The notes under the pieces: model-generated
What the model was told of the DNA's origin: nothing
What the model saw: only the letters and a program-made list of their open reading frames with translations
Database searches by the model: none
In this document: one piece after another, positions 1 to 13,536 of the stretch
How the letters are laid out: the number at the start of each line of letters is the position of its first letter
Position numbering within the stretch: the stretch's first letter is position 1
NCBI GenBank assembly: GCA_963942565.1
Contig: OZ012690.1
Coordinates: 18,538,901 to 18,602,900, forward strand
Direction: 5' to 3'
Source: Maea johnstoni
Lineage: Eukaryota > Annelida > Polychaeta > Spionida > Magelonidae
DNA: 64,000 bases
Made by a program: the position numbers and the translations under genes

Positions 1-307
1 ACTACAAGGAGCCCACACATCTTATGACGTCAATCACATTTCTCCGAATGATGGAAAAAAACATTCCTTTATGTATTTAGCCTAGGGAAGGACCTTCATA
101 TTGCATGTACTTCCACAGCTGTTCATGATGAACCCTCTGACCCTTAGGTCATGGAGGTCATCAAATGATTCCATGTATTTTCTATATATGGCAATGTTGA
201 GATGCTGCTGGTTTGTACTCATGCAGTGGTGTGTATTCCTCTTGCTCTGAGCTTAGTTTTGATTTACTTTTTGTTCATATATGTTTTGTGCTAGATGCAT
301 GAATTGG

Positions 308-520
308 TTAACCCTTATGCTGGTGGTGGCTAATTTCACCAATACAAAATAATGCAAAAAAAACTTTAAAAATTACTGAAACCCTGAAACATATAGGTAC
401 TTATTTGAGAGTACTCAATAAGAGCGATACAATAAATACCAACATGACAGGGTTTTGATGGTTCTCTAAAATCTTTGTGCCCCTGTACTTTGGACGAAAG
501 CAGCCTTAGCATTGGAAGGG
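308..520 (+). mobile_element. Family A MITE
   Basis: TTAACCCTTATGCTGGTGG start; right end ...GCATTGGAAGGG but the closing TTAA is lost. Confidence 0.85.
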
Positions 521-973
521 AGAATACAATTCTTATTACATATCTATTTACACTGCAACACATCATGAAAGAGGGTAGTTTGTATACTTGGTTATAAAAA
601 GCAGTCTGTTGGGATTGCTAGAAAAACAAGATTGTATATGTATGTGGAATCGACTAAACTAATTAGGAGAGTTTGTGTCTGTGGATAAGTTTTTGCATTC
701 CATAATTACGTAATAGCCTCAATGACCTTGTTACATAAACACACAGCTATGTACGTGACAAAAACAACTCCGTTTGATTAACAATGTGTAGTACTAGAGA
801 AAACATATCACCTCCATGTTGGTTCTGTCATGAGATTATCTACTTAGTGTATGGAGTGCCTAATGCTTTCTGCCATTCAAACAACTACTTAATTATGTAA
901 AGCTGGGAAGTCTGGGAGGAAGAAATAGGCTAAACATATTCAGCAATACTTAAATGTGTAATTGTAATAGGAA

Positions 974-1053
974 CTAACCCTTATCCTGCTAACCACAACA
1001 ATTGTTGTGGTGTGCAGCAGTGCTCATGGGTTTCACAGCAGGATAAGGGCTAA
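974..1053. repeat. 80-bp hairpin with TAACCCTTATCC ends
   Basis: CTAACCCTTATCCTGCTAAC and AGCAGGATAAGGGCTAAG are inverted with ACAACAATTGTTGT near the centre. Could be a miniature relative of family A. Confidence 0.6.
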
Positions 1054-1171
1054 GTGCTTCCGACTGCTGTAGCCATATCATTGAAGGAAGAAATCTAGGA
1101 CATTGACAAGAACTATCGGCTAAGAATACTGGTAAACTTCTTAGGAATACTGGATCACCAGCTTTATAACT

Positions 1172-1320
1172 ATCTGAAACCCTGGCAAATGGGTACCTAT
1201 CTGAGAGTACTCAGCGAGAGCTATCCAATGAATACCAAGAAGACAGGGTTTGGATGGTTATCAAAAATCTTTGCATCATTGTGCTTTGGACGAAAGTAGC
1301 CTCAGCATTGGAAGGGTTAA
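1172..1320 (+). mobile_element. Family A MITE, left third missing
   Basis: Begins inside the element at CTGAAACCCTGGCAAATGGG and runs to GAAGGGTTAA. Confidence 0.85.
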
Positions 1321-2378
1321 AGATCGTTAACCCAAGATTTGATAGCAAGTACCCACCAGGAACTGGAGGTAGCCTAGGATCTAGGTTCTCAGTTACCTTC
1401 ACTTATCGTTAAACCAGGTGTTTATAGCAAGCACCTGTCAGAGACAGTTACTACTACTTGAAGCTCGACCTCAAGAGGCAAAAAAAACGCAGGCTTGAGT
1501 TTACTTATCAGATTATTGGTGCTAGATCACTATTTGCGGTGGGCCAACAAAACACACTGTTGCCAGGAGAGGATAAAACAAGCATTAACAGCAGGAGCTC
1601 TGGGCCTCTACTACGCCTAGCTGCTGGAGTGTTTACAAACACTGATAACCTTTGTGCTGGCGCTCATTGATATTATCCTTTGGTACTTGTTACCTGTTTA
1701 CTATATAGACCTTTATGCCTGGGTAGTTTTGTAGTAGCCTAGATCTTAGGTCATATAGATATATAACCAAAATATATATGTTATAATGTTTGAAATGCAC
1801 CAAACAGGGTTATGATGTCACTGAAAAATGTTGAAAAAATGGTTGTCAAAAACAGCTTTAAGAGTGTGTTTTTGGTCAATTTTATAAATCATTTTCAGCA
1901 AATGAACACCAAATTTCACTGATAATAAACATTGTATTGGTTTACTTGTCCCAGGTGGAAGGCAGGACCGATCCTAAATGTCAAGCCATGCCCATTCATT
2001 ATGGGGCTTTCTGAACCTTGAATGAGAAAAACAAGATAGTATTTCCCCATGATAAGCACACATCATTACCTTCCCACAGTGATGAGAAGCCATCAGCAGC
2101 TGTAGGATGGATTCAGCAGTTGGCTATCTTCGCTATCTCTCGCTATGCCTAGCTGAACTAAGGGGGGAGATGATGAAGAGAGAGACACACATGTGTGCGG
2201 CTGGCTATCTACGGCCATGAAACCTATTCCAGACCCTACAGAGATAATTACAGTTAACAAGCTCACAGCTTAATTGGTAGACTTTCTACAAGTCTGTGTT
2301 ATCTGGCTCTTTCCTTAGTCTTACTGATCTCATTGAGTTGATTTCACTCCAGGTTTAGTTCTGAATAGATCCTCAAGG

Positions 2379-2424
2379 AGCTGTAGCGTGTAACACAAGG
2401 AGCTGTAGTGTGTAACACAAACTG
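2379..2424 (+). repeat. Short x2 tandem repeat
   Basis: GGAGCTGTAGCGTGTAACAC and GGAGCTGTAGTGTGTAACAC. Confidence 0.8.
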
Positions 2425-2545
2425 CAACTTCTGAAAACTGTGCTGCCATCTATAGGTTGAGAGAGATATCACACCTACCTTGTATTGGTGGCAGCAGGCA
2501 TGGCAGTAAACCTAACTCAGCCTGAGAATCAGGCTACTTAACTGG
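2420..2545 (+). repeat. Dispersed repeat with CTCAGCCTGAGAATCAGG
   Basis: CTAACTCAGCCTGAGAATCA here; the inverted relative at 7018-7165 reads CTGGTTCTCAGGCTGAGTTA. Both also share a ctatagRTgGCA stretch near inverted partners. Confidence 0.5.
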
Positions 2546-2997
2546 TTGGAGCTCTGAGTAATTGCGATGATGGGTCAGTTGCAGATATAGAGTTCAATAG
2601 TTTCCCCTTACAATTTAAAATGTTGATATTTTTGTGACGCATTGTCACTTTGTTTTCTTTGGTTTTGCTGAAAACCAATGAGGTGGATATCTACCTCTTG
2701 GTAAAAAATAATCCACCCTCATACAGAACAAACCCCATGTTCGGAAATCCTAGAAATCTTGGATCGGCTCCTGTGGATAGATAAGTTAGAAGAGAAAACT
2801 GGGTTTAGAAATAAACGTAGCCATCTGGCCCAGGGCTACTATAAAATGTCAGAACTAGAAGTATTTAGTGCATCTAGCTGTATGGGGCTAGTTAAAATTT
2901 TGGTAATTTCTGCACACTGAGTATCCAAATAGTTTCCATGCCAGCACAAAAATGTCAAGGCTAGTAATATTGTATGGCTAGAATTTCAGCATCTAGC

Positions 2998-3464
<467 letters not shown>

Positions 3465-3830
3465 TCTAGTCCTACTGATCTAGGGTAAAATTCTGGATGT
3501 TGTTGAGTTCTGTGGTTAGATATTAGAACCAATAACTTGAAAGGGCTCAACTTTGGACCTACTTAGATTTTTAACATTGCGTTCATGAGCGTCCAGGTTG
3601 TTCAGGTCTTTTTTTCTCTAGATTTCTCAGCTTCTTTGGCCACATTCCATTGGCTGAGTGCCGAAGGTAAATGTCTTCAGAGAAATGGGTCTGAGCAATC
3701 TCTTTGATCGCAATTGGCCTATATATGGGAAGGTCATTGAATCCTGAGTCGTCAAATATTTTTTAAAAAATATATGTGAAAGTTAGAATAACCATAACTA
3801 GCAGGAAAGGCAGCAGGGGGTTAACCCTTT

Positions 3831-4004
3831 AATGAGTAAGAATTCTTCCAGAAATTTTAATCTGTGTCTGACAATTCCTACAATAAGTTTAAGAATGTTC
3901 GTACAAAAACATTTGAAGGAGAATTTGTTGATAATATCCTGACTAAAATTTTCCCATCAAAATTGGCAGGCTGCTTTTGGCTCCTGTGAGCATTAATGGG
4001 TTAA
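3831..4004. mobile_element. Family B MITE
   Basis: TTAACCCTTTAATGAGTAAG to GAGCATTAATGGGTTAA; contains ACATTTGAAGGAGAATTTGT. Confidence 0.72.
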
Positions 4005-4230
4005 ATCTTTTTTCTACCAATGCTGTGCTGCAGTCTTTGAATATAAAGATAGACAGATAACATTTCAGGGTTGGCTGCCTCCATGTAATCTTTGATTCAG
4101 CGTGATTTGGTGCATATGGGTGGGCGGTTGGGGGTGGGGTGTGGAGGGGGGAACTATGTGCAGGGCAGCTGCTAAGCGTATGACGAACATGACTCTGGTT
4201 CACTGAGTCCTAGGACTAAGGCTGGAACTG

Positions 4231-4443
4231 TTAACCCTTCTGCTACTGGTGGCTACTTCGTTCAAAATGAAATGTTGCAAAAAAGGCCGAAAATGATTTT
4301 AAACCCTGACATATTGGTATTCATCTTATAGCACTCAGCAGGACCTTTCACATGAATACCAACATGACAAGGCTAAGATAATTTTAAAATATTTTTGTCG
4401 TTTTGCACCTCCAACAAATGTAGCTTTGACAACAAAAGGGTTG
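4231..4443 (+). mobile_element. Family A MITE, diverged
   Basis: TTAACCCTTCTGCTACTGGT to AAAGGGTT; arms clearly eroded, so an old copy. A family B copy follows at once. Confidence 0.7.
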
Positions 4444-4479
4444 AATTTGATTTAGTGTAGATTTGCTGGGAAATGGCCA

Positions 4480-4648
4480 GACTAGGTACTTAGTCATAAA
4501 TTCACATACTATAAGGAGAGTTGTAGGTTGGGTTTTAATCAAGATTTCTCCCTCAAATATTTTCTGAAAATTGCTTTTGCTAGAGAAAAATCACCAAAAT
4601 TATCAGACAGTTTTGGGCGCTCCTGGTATGAATTGGTTAGAGGGTTAA
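4480..4648. mobile_element. Family B MITE, left end unclear
   Basis: CTCCCTCAAATATTTTCTGA and ATTGGTTAGAGGGTTAA. Confidence 0.6.
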
Positions 4649-5129
4649 ACAATCTGAGCCATGCTTAAGATTCGGCTAAGATAGATTTGGAACCATGGGT
4701 TGCTGGGCAAAGCAAATGGTTGATTAACAGATTCCTGTACCAAGAATTTGAGACATTTGGTCAATCTTACATAATGTCATTAGTATGATTGACATAATCA
4801 ACGTCCTTAAGGGGTGAACACTTTCCAGGAATGTTGTTATGGTAGAAACTGGTAATCGGCCCCATCCATTTCTTGAAACAGATTGGCTGGGAATGTGAAA
4901 TAACAAAACAAGAAAGTAAACCTACAATTTCTTTATTCTTTGAATGAATAAGAACATTAAATGGTTTCCTAGAAATGTTCTGCAAATATAAAGGAAGGTA
5001 ATTGTATAGATATATCATACAAATTAGCTTACTTGTAAATGATTTTGTCTTTGCCAGAAAAATAAAGCCTGCTGCTAAATTGTTTGGGTAGGGAAAGTAA
5101 AATGAATTTCAGTAGGGCAAAATCTATGA

Positions 5130-5206
5130 TTAATTTCAATGTTATATTCAAAAGTATAATAGGTCCAGACAACACTTAACAAGGAAATCTACGGCCATCA
5201 ATGGGT
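5130..5206. mobile_element. Family B MITE, terminal fragment
   Basis: AATAGGTCCAGACAACACTT to CATCAATGGGTTA. Confidence 0.55.
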
Positions 5207-5623
5207 TAGGTAAATGTTGAGCCTGGCTGTTGCATTTTAATGTTTCATGTTCATTTCTCCCTTCACCACAGCCTACTGGTCCACTTCGACAAAGTCTGTT
5301 TCGAGCCCCGAGTGTAGTAGAGGCGTAAATATTTCATACAAACATTCTGACTTGCCTGTTATGGCGTGCAAAACATCTCAGTTGTTTTACTTAATAAATT
5401 ATAGCACTGAAAAATTCTCTATGAATATTACAGAGCTGCGAAACCAGAAATCAATAGCATGCGGTAATTGTCTTCCCCATCAAGTGGTCTTAGCAAAACA
5501 ACTTTATTAGATAGGAAAACAATGGTGTGACCTAGGGAAAACAAAATGCGCCTGTCAGGGGTTAACAGTAACCGCTTATATATTTGCATTAACCATTTGG
5601 TTCTGCAATACACATGACATGAC

Positions 5624-5935
5624 CTTTCTTAGCCAGAATTTAGAAATTGGGTGCCCAAAATTGGCACTGGTAAAATTTTGAGGCGTCATAATATTCAAGG
5701 GAACCCTCAATATACTCAGATTATAACCATAAACATGTATTTACTAATTGAAATAAGGCTTAATGTCTATATACTGCGCCATAGGAATTATATTGAGGTA
5801 AAAAAGTTCAATTGTATGCTATAAATTGACATTCTAAGAAATTCCTCTCTAAATTTCTTTGGTGTCCTGAAGGTTTTAATTTTGAGGGTTTGGGTCTCCA
5901 AAAGGCACCCAGACACCCTACTGGCTAAGACTATG
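5624..5935 (+). mobile_element. TCTTAGCCAG element, diverged
   Basis: TTCTTAGCCAGAATTTAGAA to CTACTGGCTAAGACTATG; the target duplication is no longer clear. Confidence 0.75.
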
Positions 5936-6319
5936 ATCTGACAACTATAAACATTACTTGTCAATTACCTTAAATTCATCAATGGATCGGCCTAGGCCGA
6001 AAATACTTATTTTCCTTTGTTGAAAAGACCAGACAAATCTTTACGAAAAAATCCCCATTATCAAAAAGGGTATGAAAGGTCCTTCATTCCGTGCCTCGGA
6101 TGTAAAGTCCATGTACACATACATCACAATAATAAGACTAACATAATTTCTTGCAAATACTGAATTTAATCTGTTTGAATATTACATTATTTCAAATAGA
6201 ATGTCAGGAATCAAGAGTGGGAGCACTCGCAATACCCAGTCACTGGCACAGTGTTCGTTGCAGTTTTCTATTAAAGCAAAACATTGTTGTTTTGCATAAT
6301 TTTCCAATTCTTCTTTTAG

Positions 6320-6546
6320 TTTGACAGCGTGCAACGTAACCACTTGCCCCATTCCATTTGGCAAAAAACAGCAATTGGGCAAGCAGAACCAGACCCTAAC
6401 TAGCCCCGCTCAGCAAGTAATGTTTTGGGTAATGTCATCGCTATGCAACTCCCCTTTGTTTAACATAGTGGCGGGGCAAGTGGAAGTGTCGGCGGGGCAA
6501 GCAAACTTTAGAGGCAGCTTGCCAAGCTCAGCAAGTAATGTTTTGG
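6320..6546 (+). repeat. Dispersed element with inverted cttgcccc phrases, copy 1
   Basis: ACCACTTGCCCCATTCCATT through CAGCAAGTAATGTTTTGGAA; the inverted partner is at 9971. The open frames here are part of the repeat. Confidence 0.7.
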
Positions 6547-7017
6547 AACTTATGTTGCACCCTGTTGAAGATTTAAAGACCTTGCCAGGCAGCTGTGTTG
6601 GAAAAACCCAAGACCTCCTTGGCCTAGAGTTTTCCAACACGGCAGCCTGGCTTGATCTTAATCCCTATAACCAAAGGCGCATCACAGTACTATAATCCGC
6701 CTTTGCTATAACCCAGCCTCACTGTTCAATAACAATGTTGTAACTCCAGTAATACCACCAAGCCCTCAGCATGTGTGTATGCTGAAGGGATTAACTCTAT
6801 GGTGTGTGGTTTCCTGTGTTTTGTATTTTTGATATCCTATATTATACTGTTTACCTAGAATAAATCCAGGGTTTCCAGGGCCATCCATTATTTCTGCCGC
6901 TACACAAAGAGATACCTGTTGTCCTCTATTAATATTGCATACTTGTCCTTGGAATATGTCACCTGCCCTAATGATAGGTAAATAATGATTGTTTCATATG
7001 GTATTCAGGATCTGACA

Positions 7018-7165
7018 CTAGCCTGGTTCTCAGGCTGAGTTAGGTATAATGGCCCCACTATGTCTCTCTCAAACTATAGATGGCAACAAACTATAGATTT
7101 CATGAGTTGCAGTTTGAATCGTGTTACCAAAGACAGCTCAAGTATGAACCCTTTGAGGATTACGA
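7018..7165 (-). repeat. Dispersed repeat, inverted copy of 2420-2545
   Basis: CTGGTTCTCAGGCTGAGTTA, then AACTATAGATGGCA and GAGTTGCAGTTTG, in the reverse order of the first copy. Confidence 0.5.
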
Positions 7166-8589
7166 GCCAGTTGAAAGAAAAGTGCCTTATCTATGGAATG
7201 ATCAAATCCTGCATTTCCTTTTCCTTATTTCCTGTCCTGTTTTTTTCTCGTCTGTATTCCTAACCATACTGTATGCCTTAACGGTTCTAGTTTCTTAAGG
7301 TCAACATAGATGGCGCCAGGTGTGGTAACCCATATACACATATACAAAGGATTTATAAAGGTAGCATAGTGGCCACCTGGTGGTGAAATATCTATTTAAA
7401 TGAGGGTAGACCTATCTTTGAGCTGGTTTGCAATTCTTGCTTTACATAATAGAAAACAATGGTTGGCATAGGGGCTGGGCTGGTCATCATATTGAATGTG
7501 CATTAAAGAATGATCTAGCCCAGATAGACCAAGGGAGAAAATCTGTCTAAGAGCGAGAAAAAACAATGTTATTTAATTTCCTCCCATCGATGACGATCAT
7601 AGTGGGATGTCGGGGAATAAACTGCATGCGCTGTGTTTGTATGTGAATTATTCAGTGTCTGCTCCTAACCTCCCTTTGTTAAACGCTTGCTCCCTCTCTC
7701 TAGTGCACGATCCCTGTAGAGAGAGTCAAGGATCGCATTCAGGGAGGAGAATAGATAAAATACTGATCATCAGCAATTATTCATGAAAAAGGCATATGTA
7801 ACTTCTAACAAGGGAAATGATAGTTGAAAGCTATGGGTTCATGGTTAGCTAGCGTCCACTTAGTGTGATATATCACAAATGAGAATGCCAGTGTAGAGTA
7901 GTTCAACCTTAGATAAAAAAAACAAAAATAAGTGGATATGAAACCAGCCGGTCAACCTGAAAGTACTAGTAATGGGTACCCAGGTCATTTCTGGGATGTT
8001 ATACATCGTGTATTTGTAGATTAAAAACGCATAATGAAAGTGTAGTATATTCCTAGTATTAAGCAAGATACAGAGCATAATTGCTCTGACACCCATAAAA
8101 TACGCCGATGGCGGCAAAACTTGGCTGTGACGTCACGGGTGGCCTTCATGCAGGATGGCGTCAAGTCATATCGCATGTAAATTACATATTGACATATTGC
8201 TTTGGGCTGCCTCTTGGTCCAGGAGTGTCCAATTTCTACAACAGTTATATTGTTTTAAGGCATTAAAAGTGCTCTATTACTTGGTACGTTTTTGTGACGA
8301 TTATTCGCATAAAATAGCATTTGTCAGCAGTTTAGGGTAGTCCCTACATCACATGAAATTGCTTTATATAGGATAACGCAATTGTCTCCTAAGCTTGACA
8401 ATAAGAACTGTCGCAGGTTAAGATACTTGATAAACTAGTGGTTTTGTGAAATGTTGAATAAATGTACTTATTACAAATTTCCAAAAAAATACACAACTAT
8501 TCCTTACAAGTCCCACTCTTAGTTGAATAGATTGACATTTGCGATTCCATCTCTCACCTAAACTTAAGTCTGTCTGACACAAGCGAACG

Positions 8590-8800
8590 GTCTCTCCTCT
8601 TTGATGTATATGCTATACAAACTTGATAAACCTCTTGGGAGCACTAGGTCGAGTTTTATAAACATACTTTTGCCTCAACTCCGCAAAATGTAGATTTTGC
8701 CCATTATGTGCCCATATTAAAATTGCGCACGACATCGCTCACATTTCAGTTGTACCGAAGTTTGCAATGGGCCAATTTTACAACATTGGGATTCATGAGC
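8590..8800 (+). repeat. Dispersed repeat with CTCAACTCCGCAAAATGT, copy 1
   Basis: GGGAGCACTAGGTCG and CCTCAACTCCGCAAAATGTA; shared with 61540-61700. Confidence 0.55.
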
Positions 8801-9927
8801 AAATTCAACATTTTGCTGAGTTTAGTCAAAAAAATATGTTTATATACATATATAAACGACTATGTATATATATGTGTTCATCAGAGGTTCGCCAAGGTTG
8901 GATGCCAGTGGCGAACACAAACTTTTGGTAACAAAACAAGGGAAAAACGGTCAGTCAAGCTTGGGACAGACAGACTATAGACTGTTCATAAACAGTGGCG
9001 AAGGACCACTTTTTGAAAAAAAAAGAAATAATGGCACTAAATGGACTTCATTTATTCATTCATTCCCACCCAACCACGCAGCTCAACCACGCCCTCAAAA
9101 ATACGTTACAGTACTGAAATGTACATCGAGCGTATAATGTAGCTCTACATTTCGGCTAGCTCAACATGTCCCTTCCGATTTCTCGGCCGTTTGCGGTCGG
9201 ATTTTAACGAAATAAACATCGCTATTTTCACAATTAGATATCCCTTCAAGATAGAAATTATCATGAACATTGCGTAATCCACATTGAAGTGGCAGCGAAG
9301 GAAGTCGACCATGCCTTCATGTGACAGTCTCCCGAATGAGACCATAACAAATGCCGTTGTTGTGTTTAACTAGCGATTTCTCAGACGTTTCTGGGTTGAT
9401 TTTTACGCGACAAAGTTTGTTCGGACCGCACATAGATATTACATAAGCATATAAAATATCAAGGCAATCGCTATATTAACGATGAAGCAGCATCGAGGAA
9501 AGTACAGCTATGTTTACGAGCGACTATTCAGCTCAGTGTAAAAAGAGATGACCTAAATCTGAGAGGGGCACCCGTGACGTTTACTACTCCGCAGCCTCGT
9601 TTTCAGTCGTTTTTCGGCGGGAGATTTTTTTCTCAAAATTGGCACTTTGGAATCACAAAAAGAATTACTAAACATAACTTTTTGGTTCTTCAATCTGCTT
9701 ACTTATATTTTGTAAGTAATGAAGACCACACTTTTGAAAAGAAAAATGTATCTTTTTTACTAGTTACTAGTACTTGAACAGGCTAGCCTCGACAAATAGC
9801 CCAAAAGACATGTTCTCTGCATGCTGGGGCACAGGTTTCTCTGTAATGGAAACGATACGAGAACCCTGATTGGTCCTCGTTTCAACACTTGAGGGTCATA
9901 GACTTACTCAATATTGGAGGAAACGCT

Positions 9928-9929
<2 letters not shown>

Positions 9930-9960
<31 letters not shown>
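9930..9960. repeat. Poly-C tract, 31 bases
   Basis: Uninterrupted C run after CGCTTG and before ACACAC; the length may be affected by sequencing. Confidence 0.93.
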
Positions 9961-9970
9961 ACACACTTAG

Positions 9971-10190
9971 GTTCCAAAACATTACCTGCTGAGTGGCGCA
10001 GCTGCTCCTAAAGTTTACTTGCCCTGCCGACACTTCCACTTGCCCCGCCACTCTGTTAAACAAAGGTGAGATTGGACTTTGCTCAAAACATTACTTGCCG
10101 AGCGGGGTTAGTCAGGGTCTTGTTCAGCTTGCCCCATTGCCGTTTTTTGCCGAATTCACTGCAACGGGCAAGCGGTTATGGTGCATGCTA
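9971..10190 (-). repeat. Dispersed element with cttgcccc phrases, copy 2
   Basis: GGTTCCAAAACATTACCTGC through GCCCCATTGCCGTTTTTTGC; reversed, it aligns with 6320-6546. Confidence 0.7.
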
Positions 10191-10511
10191 CTACATGGTC
10201 CTAAAATGGTTCACGGTTTGGTCTGCAGGCCATGCTACCCATTCTGTATGTGAAGAGGTAGTGAGCCATGTGAATTGCTCTCAGATGAACAGAGATAGTA
10301 TTGGTGATGGTGAGGTCTTAGTTCAATGGATTGGCTATTGTGAGTGAAAGCTGTGTGTGTTTGTGAGGAGAGTTTTATCTGTCCAGACCAAGAATAGGTG
10401 TAGTCATGACCACACTCGCTTTTGTTACTCACAACATGACCAAACTGCAAAGCTTTCTATAAAAGAAGTTTGAGATTAATGTTTTCAATAGGATCATGGG
10501 CCAGCTGCAGC

Positions 10512-10820
10512 CAGGGACTTAGCCAGGACCTGTCCTGCCTTTCTGTTATGGATGGGTAGTTTCCTGAAAACCTGACCTTTTTGGACAGGCAAGATTTTCT
10601 TCGAAAATTTTTCAATTATAGCTTTTTGAGGGTTAAAACCAATTATTTTCCTAAAAAGAATGTCTTCTAAGACATTTCTGAAGTTTGAATAGCCCTTTTT
10701 GACACAATTAGCTATTGAATGTGGATGGTTGGAAGTAGCTGAGTAGCTAAATTTGGATGGGCAAAATTGTTGTGATTGCTGTTTCAGTCTGGCATTTTAA
10801 AAATCCTGGCTAGGACCCTG
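10512..10820. mobile_element. Second copy of the CAGGGACTTAGCC element
   Basis: CAGGGACTTAGCCAGGACCT to TCCTGGCTAGGACCCTG; interior aligns with 34982-35279, for example TGTCTTCTAAGACAT. Confidence 0.82.
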
Positions 10821-11091
10821 GCTGTGGGCTCCAAAATGTAAAAAAAGTGCCCAACCTTTTTGATTTTTTTTGTTGTACAATATACATTGATGCAGAACTT
10901 AAACCTATGGGGAAAGGACTTACTGGGGCAGCATAGGTTTTTGCAATTATTAATGTTCATTTTTGACAGAAGTGGTCTAAAAATTCCTACTAATTTTGAT
11001 GCAAAAACTAAATCAAAAAATCAAATCTAAAAAAATATTTCAAGAATAATTGTCAATCAGAACTCAACCTACATCTCTCTTCCAGATTATT

Positions 11092-11298
11092 TTGACTCTT
11101 CCAATGCTGAGGCTATACTTCTGTCCAAAGCACAAGGATGCAAAGATCTTTGAAAACCATCTAAAATACGGTGTTCATTGCATAATTCTCGTTGAGTACT
11201 CTCCGCTGGATACCTATGTGCCAGTGTTTCAGTCATTTTTCAGGGTTTTTTCATCATTTTATATTGGCAAAATTAGCCACCAGCAGCATAAGTGTTAA
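11092..11298 (-). mobile_element. Family A MITE
   Basis: CTCTTCCAATGCTGAGGCTA to CCACCAGCAGCATAAGTGTTAA. Confidence 0.85.
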
Positions 11299-11810
11299 AG
11301 ATAACTAGACAACCCTTGACAAGGAGGTCTCTAGTCTTGGTTACAGTGACAGTGACAGTCCATACTGCATGACAGTAGCCCTCCCTACAGCTGTGAAATC
11401 CTATTTATGTAGTGGATTACGTAATTTGTTTATTCAACCACATAAGACCCAAATTACAAATCTTTGCACTTGTTTGGAACCCAACAAACTAGACTGCCCA
11501 GTTTGCACAGAAGATGACATAATCTCTTCACTGGTCCATGAAAATAGTATATTTAACCAATGACCCATTGCAAAAGGGTCATAGACATAAATTGGACTCA
11601 AAACATAAATGTTGTTGTAGCAACAATCGCTAACAACAATTGCTGGAGCAGCAGCTGTTGTTTTGGCAAAGCCATTTGGAATACCCATGATGTACACACT
11701 ATGCTAAATTTCATTGAAACTTCACCTGCAATACTTCTATAAATGTATTATTTGTAAAGTTATCGATTATTGATAAGTTATTTTCAAAAGCATTTGAGTA
11801 ACTCAACATC

Positions 11811-12034
11811 TTAACCCTTTCTTTCCTGAGGCTACTTTTGTCCAAGGCACAAGACTGCAAAAATATTCAAAAGCCACGATAGCCCTGTCATGTTGGTATT
11901 CATTTGAAAGTTCTTGCAGAGTACTATTAGATGAATACCAAAGTACAAATGTAACAGGGTTTTAGTCATTTTAAAGCTTCTTTGTATTTTTAGAAAATAA
12001 TTGCGCAAGTTAGCCACCAGTTACAGAAGGGTTA
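11811..12034 (-). mobile_element. Family A MITE, diverged
   Basis: TTAACCCTTTCTTTCCTGAG to GCCACCAGTTACAGAAGGGTTA. Confidence 0.75.
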
Positions 12035-12686
12035 CAAGGGGAACTCTTAGGCAAGAACACAAATGTTGATCACTGGATACGCAACCAGCAGATCTTGCTC
12101 AACTTGGCACGACTCCTAGCCCAGGTGTTGAGGAGAACCACTCAAAAGGTGCGTTCTGCAACCGCCTCTATAATATAAACAAATACCAGACCGTCATTCG
12201 TCTGTCTCCAAGTGACGTCACACTGAGGCAAGATTAGGTTTGTCCAGGGCTTTATAATGGGCTCTATGATAATTGGTCTGTGGAGTCCAATCCATGTTAT
12301 CTTCATCTGAGGCAGGAATGAGTTAATGTCAAGCCATGGTATTGGCACCTTAGGTATTAGTTCTATTTCTTACAACTTCCCCTTTGAATTAACAGCATCC
12401 ACATGCTGCCCATTTAGACTAATTATCATTGAGGATATGTTTAGGAAGTTGCCAATTCCTGTACTACTACCAGACTAATCCATGCATTACCCTAACTGGC
12501 CTTGTTAAGGGACCTCCATACAATGGCAACCACAACACATGTACACCTGTTGCAATCACCTTGGCTGCGGAAGCTTTAAATAGCTTATATCGGTAAAAGG
12601 TCAATAGTGCTGATGCTGGATCTAGATGCTAGTGTAGATGCGGATCTAGGTGTGGTTTCAGAGGGGGGGATTAGTGTTTCTAAGAA

Positions 12687-12716
12687 TTATTATTATTATC
12701 ATTATTATTATTATTA

Positions 12717-12793
<77 letters not shown>

Positions 12794-12853
12794 ATAAAAA
12801 TAAGATAAATATTAATAGTAGTAGTAGTAGTAGTAGAAGTAGTAGTAGTAGTT

Positions 12854-12896
<43 letters not shown>

Positions 12897-12933
12897 AACT
12901 ACTACTACTACAACAACGATGATGACTACGACG

Positions 12934-12979
<46 letters not shown>

Positions 12980-13064
12980 ATGATAATAATAATAATAATA
13001 ATAATAATACTGCTGATACTATTACTACTGCTACTACTACTACTACTACTACTACTAATGCTGA

Positions 13065-13149
<85 letters not shown>
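12687..13149. repeat. Compound trinucleotide repeat ATT / AGT / ACT
   Basis: About 105 bp of (ATT)n, then (AGT)n 12812-12896, then interrupted (ACT)n to 13149 with a short (AAT)n block near 12980. The blocks are mutually complementary, giving inverted symmetry. Long Ser, Thr, Val or Leu frames here are artefacts. Confidence 0.95.
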
Positions 13150-13152
<3 letters not shown>

Positions 13153-13222
13153 TCTATTCAGAGGCCTCTTTCTCCAAAGCTTTTCAGATAAACATTGGGT
13201 ATATGTAATCAAGAGTTAAAAT

Positions 13223-13536
13223 CATGGTCTTAGCCAGCAGGGCATCTGGGTGCCTTTTTGGACACCCAAACCCTTAAAAAGAACCCCTCAGGACACCCAA
13301 TATTTTTTGTGTTGAATTTCTAAAAATCACAATCTCAAGCTTATAATTGAATTTTTTCATACCCTTATAATTCCCATGACATTGTTTAATGATATCATGT
13401 CTTATTTTGATGAATTTAAACATGTTTATTGTTGAAATATGAGTATATGTGATCCCCCCTTAAAACTTTGGACGCCCCAAAAATTTACAACTGCCAATTT
13501 TAGGCACCCAGTTTCTAAATCCTGGCTAAGACACTG
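13223..13536 (-). mobile_element. hAT-like TCTTAGCCAG element
   Basis: GTTAAAAT/GTTAAAAG target duplication. Ends CATGGTCTTAGCCAG and CTGGCTAAGACACTG; interior has GGGTGCC and GACACCC blocks. Related copies at 5624, 33670 and 54548. Confidence 0.8.

Noticed and set aside
6321-6695. 124-codon open frame
   Set aside because: Overlaps a dispersed repeat found again inverted at 9971; no family match.
12607-13219. Poly-Ser, Thr, Val and Leu open frames on both strands
   Set aside because: They are the trinucleotide microsatellite read in different frames.
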